Assembly: GCA_021648585.1 (NCBI GenBank)
Contig: JAKISM010000031.1
Span: forward strand, 1-17,403
DNA length: 17,403 nt
Reading direction: 5' to 3'
From: Devosiaceae bacterium
GTDB lineage: Bacteria > Pseudomonadota > Alphaproteobacteria > Rhizobiales > Devosiaceae
Shown one piece after another: positions 13,481 to 17,403 of this stretch. The notes under the pieces are model-generated. The model had not been told where the DNA came from, did not search any database, and saw only the letters and a list, made by a program, of their open reading frames with translations. Both the position numbers and the translations under genes were made by a program. How positions within the stretch are numbered: the stretch's first letter is position 1; every line of letters starts with the position of its first letter.

Positions 13481-14737
13481 TCAACTCATTTTGTGTAAAA
13501 ATATTACACAATCTATAGTTTTATCCTTATCAATTACATGTGTTCCAAGAGCAATGATATTTTTCTCATTATCCCGAATTAGGGGGGCGGATCTAATATT
13601 TGACATTGGTGAAGATGTAATAAAACTAGGCATGTCTTTTAAGTCAGCTCTATTAATATTTATTGACGAAGATATATTTATTTTCTTCTTGGGCGATGTG
13701 TTTTCAATTATAAATCTATTGTCCCAAAAAACCTGCTCTCCTGCATTTAATATTATGTCCTTTTTAGGTAAATAAGATAATTCTTTAGAGATTTCAAAAT
13801 AATTATCTTTAATAGCAATATTGCATTTATGTAATGTTAGTTTTTTGAAATTTTCAGCGTCTTGCATCTTTGTTGATAATTGCTCAATCTTTGCTAAAGC
13901 AAACGGCTTTGCATCATTGCCAATATATCTAATGGCTTTTTGCAAGGTTCTGATTTTTATTTCTTGGCTAAGATTATTAAAACCTTGCTTATCAATGTGT
14001 AAAATTCCCAAAATATCTATTGTTATGATTTTTTCAAAACTAATAAGACAATTTTCTTCAAGCGCCTCATTTGCACGCTTAATACGTTTTGAAAAAATTG
14101 AAAATTGCCTTTCATTTAAACCAAGTTCAAAAAGGGAGGGCAATATTTTTCGCCAGCGAATTCGCTCAAAATCTTTATTTTCATTACTTGGATCATTTAT
14201 TGCCCTTAAGTCAGAATTAGCAACTATTTCATGAAGAAGTGTTGGTGAAATTTCAAGAAGGGGGCGAAATATTTTTACCTCTTCAACTTTAGAAAACTTG
14301 TTCATGCCGCCAAGTCCTTTTATGCCAGAGCTATGCGCCATACGCATTAAAATGGTTTCTGCTTGGTCATAGGCATGATGCCCAGTTAATAAGATTTCGA
14401 CTTTATCTTGTTTCATTGCTTGTTTAATTAGTTGATAGCGGGCAATTCTTGCTTTTTCTTGTATCCCTGTTGTTGGCTTTTTACCTTGCCAGCTTAGCGC
14501 TTTGGCTTTTAGGCCAAGTTTTTTTGCTTGCTTAATTACATAGGCAACTTCTTTATCGCTATTGGGGCGTAATTTATGATCGACTGAATAGACAAAAACT
14601 TGTGGTGTTTCATCTATTTTACTGACCCATTTTGCAACTATTAGCATTAAAGCTAAACTATCAGCGCCACCTGAAACACCAAGGGCTATTTTTTTATAGG
14701 CTTTTATTGGAGATAATAAATCATCAAAATTTAGCAT
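13481..14737 (-). CDS. tilS: tRNA(Ile)-lysidine synthetase TilS
   Basis: TilS (418 residues) attaches lysine to C34 of the CAU-anticodon tRNA-Ile, so that it reads AUA and is charged with isoleucine; it is essential in most bacteria. The N-type PP-loop SGGADS lies at residues 22-27. The family motifs SVDHKLRPNSDKE, TGHHAYDQAETILMRM and the Gly-rich GIKGLGGM follow. The C-terminal half is weakly conserved and low in complexity, as is usual in the family. The start codon overlaps the cpoB stop (ATGCTAA, 14737-14731), with only a weak ribosome site, so translation probably depends on cpoB. ftsH lies 163 bases downstream with its own possible promoter. Confidence 0.95.
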   Translation of the reverse strand: MLNFDDLLSPIKAYKKIALGVSGGADSLALMLIVAKWVSKIDETPQVFVYSVDHKLRPNSDKEVAYVIKQAKKLGLKAKALSWQGKKPTTGIQEKARIARYQLIKQAMKQDKVEILLTGHHAYDQAETILMRMAHSSGIKGLGGMNKFSKVEEVKIFRPLLEISPTLLHEIVANSDLRAINDPSNENKDFERIRWRKILPSLFELGLNERQFSIFSKRIKRANEALEENCLISFEKIITIDILGILHIDKQGFNNLSQEIKIRTLQKAIRYIGNDAKPFALAKIEQLSTKMQDAENFKKLTLHKCNIAIKDNYFEISKELSYLPKKDIILNAGEQVFWDNRFIIENTSPKKKINISSSININRADLKDMPSFITSSPMSNIRSAPLIRDNEKNIIALGTHVIDKDKTIDCVIFLHKMS

Positions 14738-15732
14738 TTTGCTTTATTAATTTCCTTGCTCAAGCGAGTTCTAATTTCGTTTGAAATATCTTTGTAGCGA
14801 AGAGTTACTTCTTCAAATGTACGACATGCAGTGGCAATTTCACCAGCACCAGCCAATGCCTGCCCTAGTTTTAATAATATTTCAGGAGCTTTTTTTGAAC
14901 CTGAATAAGATTGAAATCCGCCTAATAAAATATCGGCAGCTTCTTGATAATCCCCTCGCAATATTAGCGCCTCTCCAAGCCAACTGGTAGCATCTGGTGC
15001 TTGCGGGTGGGTTGGAAAGAGAGCAATAAATTGTCTAAATTGTTCTTCAGCAAATATAAAATCTCCACGTTTTACTGCTTCAAATCCTGCTGCATATTGT
15101 GCATTAGCATCTGCCTTTGTGACAATCTCAACAAAAGGAGCGTCTAAGTCCAAAGCTTTTGAGGATAGGTTAACCTGTTCGTTCTCTAGTACGCCCAGCG
15201 GTTGGCCCGGTATTGAATTTTCAAGCCCTATTGCTTGATTGTCGTGTGTTGGCGCTTCAAGTGCTTGATTATCAAGTGTTTGGGTCTCATTTGGCGACAC
15301 CTCCCCGATAGGCATATCGCCATCGGATAAAGGTGTCGCATTAGTTTTTCCCAAACCACCGCCTTCAAGTTGTTCAAAACGAAATTCATAATCCTCTTGT
15401 TGCCGTTCTAAAAAGGTTTGCATTTGTGTCATTTGAAATTGCAATCCTTCAACTTGCCCAGTTAATATTCTCACCTGCTCTTCAAGTTGAACAATTCTAA
15501 CATTAAGCGCTGCTAAGCTACGCGCTGATTGCGCAACAACTATTGGCGCATTGACCTTAACTTCATTGCTTGATGTGCCATTTATTTGCGCAATAGCACC
15601 TGCGTCAATGGTATTTTTGGGGCTTGAACCATTGGCACTTTGGGCTAAGCCAAATAGAGCCATAAACAGCCCTAGGCCAAATAATAAAGCTAATATTTTT
15701 TTAGCTCTATTATTCAAAAAAGAATTTATCAT
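14731..15732 (-). CDS. cpoB: Cell division coordinator CpoB (YbgF), Tol-Pal system
   Basis: CpoB (333 residues) is the periplasmic protein that links Tol-Pal constriction to peptidoglycan synthesis. The N terminus carries a signal-type hydrophobic segment (KKILALLFGLGLFMALFGLA, residues 11-30) after a short basic part. A coiled coil (about 75-120, LNVRIVQLEEQVRILTGQVEG onward) would trimerise the protein. A low-complexity linker with two related DNQA-type units (LDNQALEAPTHDNQAIGLEN) follows, then TPR repeats from about residue 210 (AQYAAGFEAVKRGDFIFAEE onward) to the end. The linker region is encoded by a short nucleotide repeat near 15233-15290. AAGGAGG six bases before the ATG is a strong ribosome site. 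It lies downstream of pal but is separated from it by a terminator, so it probably has its own promoter. Confidence 0.92.
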   Translation of the reverse strand: MINSFLNNRAKKILALLFGLGLFMALFGLAQSANGSSPKNTIDAGAIAQINGTSSNEVKVNAPIVVAQSARSLAALNVRIVQLEEQVRILTGQVEGLQFQMTQMQTFLERQQEDYEFRFEQLEGGGLGKTNATPLSDGDMPIGEVSPNETQTLDNQALEAPTHDNQAIGLENSIPGQPLGVLENEQVNLSSKALDLDAPFVEIVTKADANAQYAAGFEAVKRGDFIFAEEQFRQFIALFPTHPQAPDATSWLGEALILRGDYQEAADILLGGFQSYSGSKKAPEILLKLGQALAGAGEIATACRTFEEVTLRYKDISNEIRTRLSKEINKAKC

Positions 15733-15771
15733 ATTTTCCTCCTTTTGTTTTGATTAAAAATAAGTCTAACC

Positions 15772-15892
15772 ATTATAGTATTTTCTAAATTCAATTATGC
15801 TAATTGAATTATGCTGGCTTTGCTGCGCACCGCACTCGCTATTGCTTCGTGAGGTGATAGTATTTAGCATTGAAAATACTAAATACTATAAT
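15772..15892. repeat. 121-base MITE-like element with 12-base inverted ends
   Basis: ATTATAGTATTT at 15772-15783 and AAATACTATAAT at 15881-15892 are perfect inverted copies. An internal copy, ATAGTATTTAG (15857-15867), pairs with CTAAATACTAT (15879-15889) across an 11-base loop, and another small palindrome ATTCAATT/AATTGAAT lies near the left end. The centre is GC-richer (CTGCGCACCGCACTCGC). No reading frame and no clear target duplication are visible. Its left end supplies TATAAT on the minus strand (15777-15772), a possible -10 box for cpoB, though no good -35 is found at the right distance. Confidence 0.5.
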
Positions 15893-15916
15893 TGCGCTTA
15901 AAAAAAGCATTAAATG

Positions 15917-15964
15917 CAAAAACGCCAGACTCTATGAAACTGACGTTAAAGAGAGACTGGCGTT
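15917..15964 (-). terminator. Factor-independent terminator of pal
   Basis: On the minus strand AACGCCAGTCTC (15964-15953) pairs with GAGTCTGGCGTT (15932-15921) with one mismatch, and the stem is followed by TTTTTGC when the last two paired T residues are counted. It lies about 40 bases after the pal stop. Confidence 0.78.
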
Positions 15965-16004
15965 AAAAATTTTAAACTATAATAAAACTAGAGACTAATG
16001 CACT

Positions 16005-16475
16005 CTAATTTATAACAGTAACGGCACGTCGATTTTGTGACCAGCATGATATATCATTACAAACAGCAACTGGGCGCTCTTTGCCATAAGCCTTTGAATT
16101 AATACGATTAGCAGAAACCCCACGACTAATTAGGTAATTAACTGTTGCGGCCGCACGTCTTGCGCTAAGTGCAATATTATATTCACGTGTGCCACGCTCA
16201 TCAGCGTGCCCTTCAATTATTATATTGTAATTTGAATATTGATTAAGCCAAACTGCTTGTTTGTTGAGTGTTTCTTGTCCAAGATTTGCAACAACGGAAC
16301 TGCCAGTATCAAAAAATATGCGATCACCAACTGTTACTAGAAATTCTTGTTGTGATCCCGGTGTGCCACCATCAACATTATTAGTAGGTGTGCGAGCACA
16401 AGCAGAGATAAATCCAACTAGCCCGATTACTAAAAGGGTGCGAATAATTTTTGATATTGATAAAGAGAAACGCAT
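16005..16475 (-). CDS. pal: Peptidoglycan-associated lipoprotein Pal
   Basis: Pal (156 residues) is the outer-membrane lipoprotein that binds peptidoglycan and, through TolB, couples the envelope layers during division. The lipoprotein signal ends in GFISAC, with Cys26 as the lipidated residue. A short linker (ARTPTNNVDGGTPGSQQEF) precedes an OmpA-like domain with RIFFDTGSSVV, NIIIEGHADERGTREYNIALS and the RRAAATVNYLISRGV helix. The Asp and Arg of HADERGTREYN contact diaminopimelate in known structures. The chain ends WSQNRRAVTVIN. It follows tolB after 160 bases, with the classic tolB-pal-cpoB order. The ribosome site is weak (AAAGTAGA). Confidence 0.96.
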   Translation of the reverse strand: MRFSLSISKIIRTLLVIGLVGFISACARTPTNNVDGGTPGSQQEFLVTVGDRIFFDTGSSVVANLGQETLNKQAVWLNQYSNYNIIIEGHADERGTREYNIALSARRAAATVNYLISRGVSANRINSKAYGKERPVAVCNDISCWSQNRRAVTVIN

Positions 16476-16580
16476 TGGTTCTACTTTCTTTGTTAAATTT
16501 AGAAATAATATTAAACATCTCTTACTAGAATATTCGTTCTAAGACAAGCTTTGTAATATAGCTTAATCAATATTATTCTG

Positions 16581-16622
16581 TCTTAAATAGGGCAAAGCTC
16601 TTCTTAAATAGGGTAAAGTTCT
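16581..16622. repeat. 21-base tandem duplication between tolB and pal
   Basis: The unit TCTTAAATAGGGCAAAGCTC plus T at 16581-16601 is repeated at 16602-16622 with two C-to-T changes. On the minus strand each copy contains CTTTRCCCTATTTAAG, so the duplication would repeat any promoter or operator there. I could not identify a convincing pal promoter in this 160-base gap. Confidence 0.7.
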
Positions 16623-16635
16623 ATAGTGGTTAAGC

Positions 16636-17403
16636 TTAGCTTAATAATGGCGACCATGCTGGATCTGAGGCAAATGTTGGTGTGGCAACTTTTTGTAAAT
16701 TTCGCCCCCAAATATCAATGCTATAAAGAGCCGCGCCATTATTGCCTCCGGGATCGCTAAAATACATGATTACTCTGCCATTTGGCGACCATGTTGGCCC
16801 TTCCATATGAAAAGCTGAGCTTAGAACTCTCTCACCTGAGCCATCTGGTTTCATAATGCCAATATGAAATTGCCCCTCTGATTGTTTCGTATAGACTATT
16901 AAATCTCCTTTTGGCGACCAAACTGGGGTTGAATAAGAACCTTTACCAAAAGAAACTCGTTGTGCGCCACCGCCGCCAGCACTCATTACATATAATTGTT
17001 GCGAGCCGCCTCTATCTGATTCAAATATAATTTTTGAGCCATCAGGAGAATAAGAGCCACCCGTATCAATTGCTGAGCCGCTGGTTAATTGTTTTGGCTT
17101 GTTCGATCCGATAGGCATGGAATAAATATTAGTTGTGCCGCCTTGCTCAACAGAGAAAATAATTGTTCGTCCATCTGGTGCAAATCTTGGTGAAAATGTT
17201 ACTTGGCCAAAGCTACCAAGCCTTTGTTGTTTTCCGCTGGCTAAATCAAGTAAATAGACTTGCGGCCTGCCATCATCAAAATTGATATAAGTTAATAATT
17301 TTCCATTTGCTGAAAATCTTGGCGTAAGAGCTGCGGTTTCACCTGAGGTAAGGTATTGTAAATTAGCTCCGTCATAATCCATTATTACTAGACGTTTTAC
17401 ACG
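16636..17403 (-). CDS. tolB: TolB, Tol-Pal periplasmic beta-propeller (partial, 5' end outside window)
   Basis: The 255 visible residues are the C-terminal beta-propeller of TolB, the periplasmic Tol-Pal component that binds Pal, TolA and colicins. The frame remains open to the window edge, reading RVKRLVIMDYDGAN first. Five propeller blades are recognisable by repeated units such as PRFSANGKLLTYINFDDGRP, SPRFAPDGRTIIFSVEQGG, SYSPDGSKIIFESDRGGS, VWSPKGDLIVYTKQSEGQ and TWSPNGRVIMYFSDPGGN, and the chain ends in DPAWSPLLS. The N-terminal domain and signal peptide lie beyond base 17403. It is the first visible gene of the minus-strand tolB-pal-cpoB-tilS-ftsH-glmM run. Confidence 0.96.
   Translation of the reverse strand, partial: RVKRLVIMDYDGANLQYLTSGETAALTPRFSANGKLLTYINFDDGRPQVYLLDLASGKQQRLGSFGQVTFSPRFAPDGRTIIFSVEQGGTTNIYSMPIGSNKPKQLTSGSAIDTGGSYSPDGSKIIFESDRGGSQQLYVMSAGGGGAQRVSFGKGSYSTPVWSPKGDLIVYTKQSEGQFHIGIMKPDGSGERVLSSAFHMEGPTWSPNGRVIMYFSDPGGNNGAALYSIDIWGRNLQKVATPTFASDPAWSPLLS

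Noticed and set aside
16628..16646. TTAAGC-TTA-GCTTAA around the tolB stop codon as a terminator
   Set aside because: It has a six-base AT-rich stem with a three-base loop and no T run, too weak to claim.
1..17403. CRISPR array, tRNA or rRNA genes, insertion-sequence transposase
   Set aside because: No regularly spaced repeat set, tRNA cloverleaf, rRNA-like stretch or transposase motif was found by eye; a program scan would be firmer.

Overview
The window reads as a chromosome segment of a low-GC alphaproteobacterium, most likely from the Hyphomicrobiales (Rhizobiales). The basis is the YebC, RuvB, FtsH and GlmM sequences, an Omp25/31-type porin, the gene set tolB-pal-cpoB-tilS-ftsH-glmM, and a LexA-type box of the alphaproteobacterial GTTC-N7-GTTC form ahead of ruvCAB. 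I cannot name a genus from the sequence alone. Most of the window is core DNA repair, translation and envelope genes, with a small accessory island in the middle.

Layout. 1-489: non-coding, with GC-rich interspersed repeats and then a good promoter. 490-1919: ArsR-type metal or metalloid sensor and a CSC-motif permease (PF03773, ArsP-like), one operon. 2014-3312: yebC, split by a one-base frameshift, then a histidine phosphatase. 3340-4113 (minus): TauE/SafE permease. 4114-4549: non-coding, with two inverted-repeat elements. 4550-4717 (minus): an unlisted 55-residue gene. 4754-4873: a strong promoter, a two-hairpin RNA of about 85 nt and a terminator, which I call a candidate small RNA. 4872-5423 (minus): an unrecognised winged-helix-like protein. 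5500-6086: ParD/ParE-type toxin-antitoxin pair. 6095-8320: LexA-type box and ruvC-ruvA-ruvB, tightly overlapped. 8332-8817 (minus): SRPBCC-family gene interrupted by an in-frame amber codon. 9013-9729 (minus): Omp25/31-type porin with a clear terminator. 9924-17403 (minus): tolB (partial), pal, cpoB, tilS, ftsH, glmM, read from right to left.

How the genes work together. RuvABC process Holliday junctions, and the upstream box suggests SOS control. TolB, Pal and CpoB belong to the Tol-Pal envelope constriction system. TilS modifies the AUA-reading tRNA-Ile, FtsH is the membrane quality-control protease, and GlmM makes glucosamine-1-phosphate for peptidoglycan and LPS. In many Rhizobiales I recall ruvCAB running straight into ybgC-tolQRAB-pal-cpoB-tilS-ftsH-glmM on one strand. 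Here the tol-to-glmM block faces ruvCAB head-on, which suggests a local inversion.

Two genes (yebC and the SRPBCC gene) carry single-base lesions, so either gene decay or sequencing error should be considered. No complete new defence or metabolic system is convincing here. The most original material is the 4.1-5.5 kb island: the candidate RNA with a palindrome over its -10 box, the divergent 55-residue gene and the unrecognised winged-helix-like protein.
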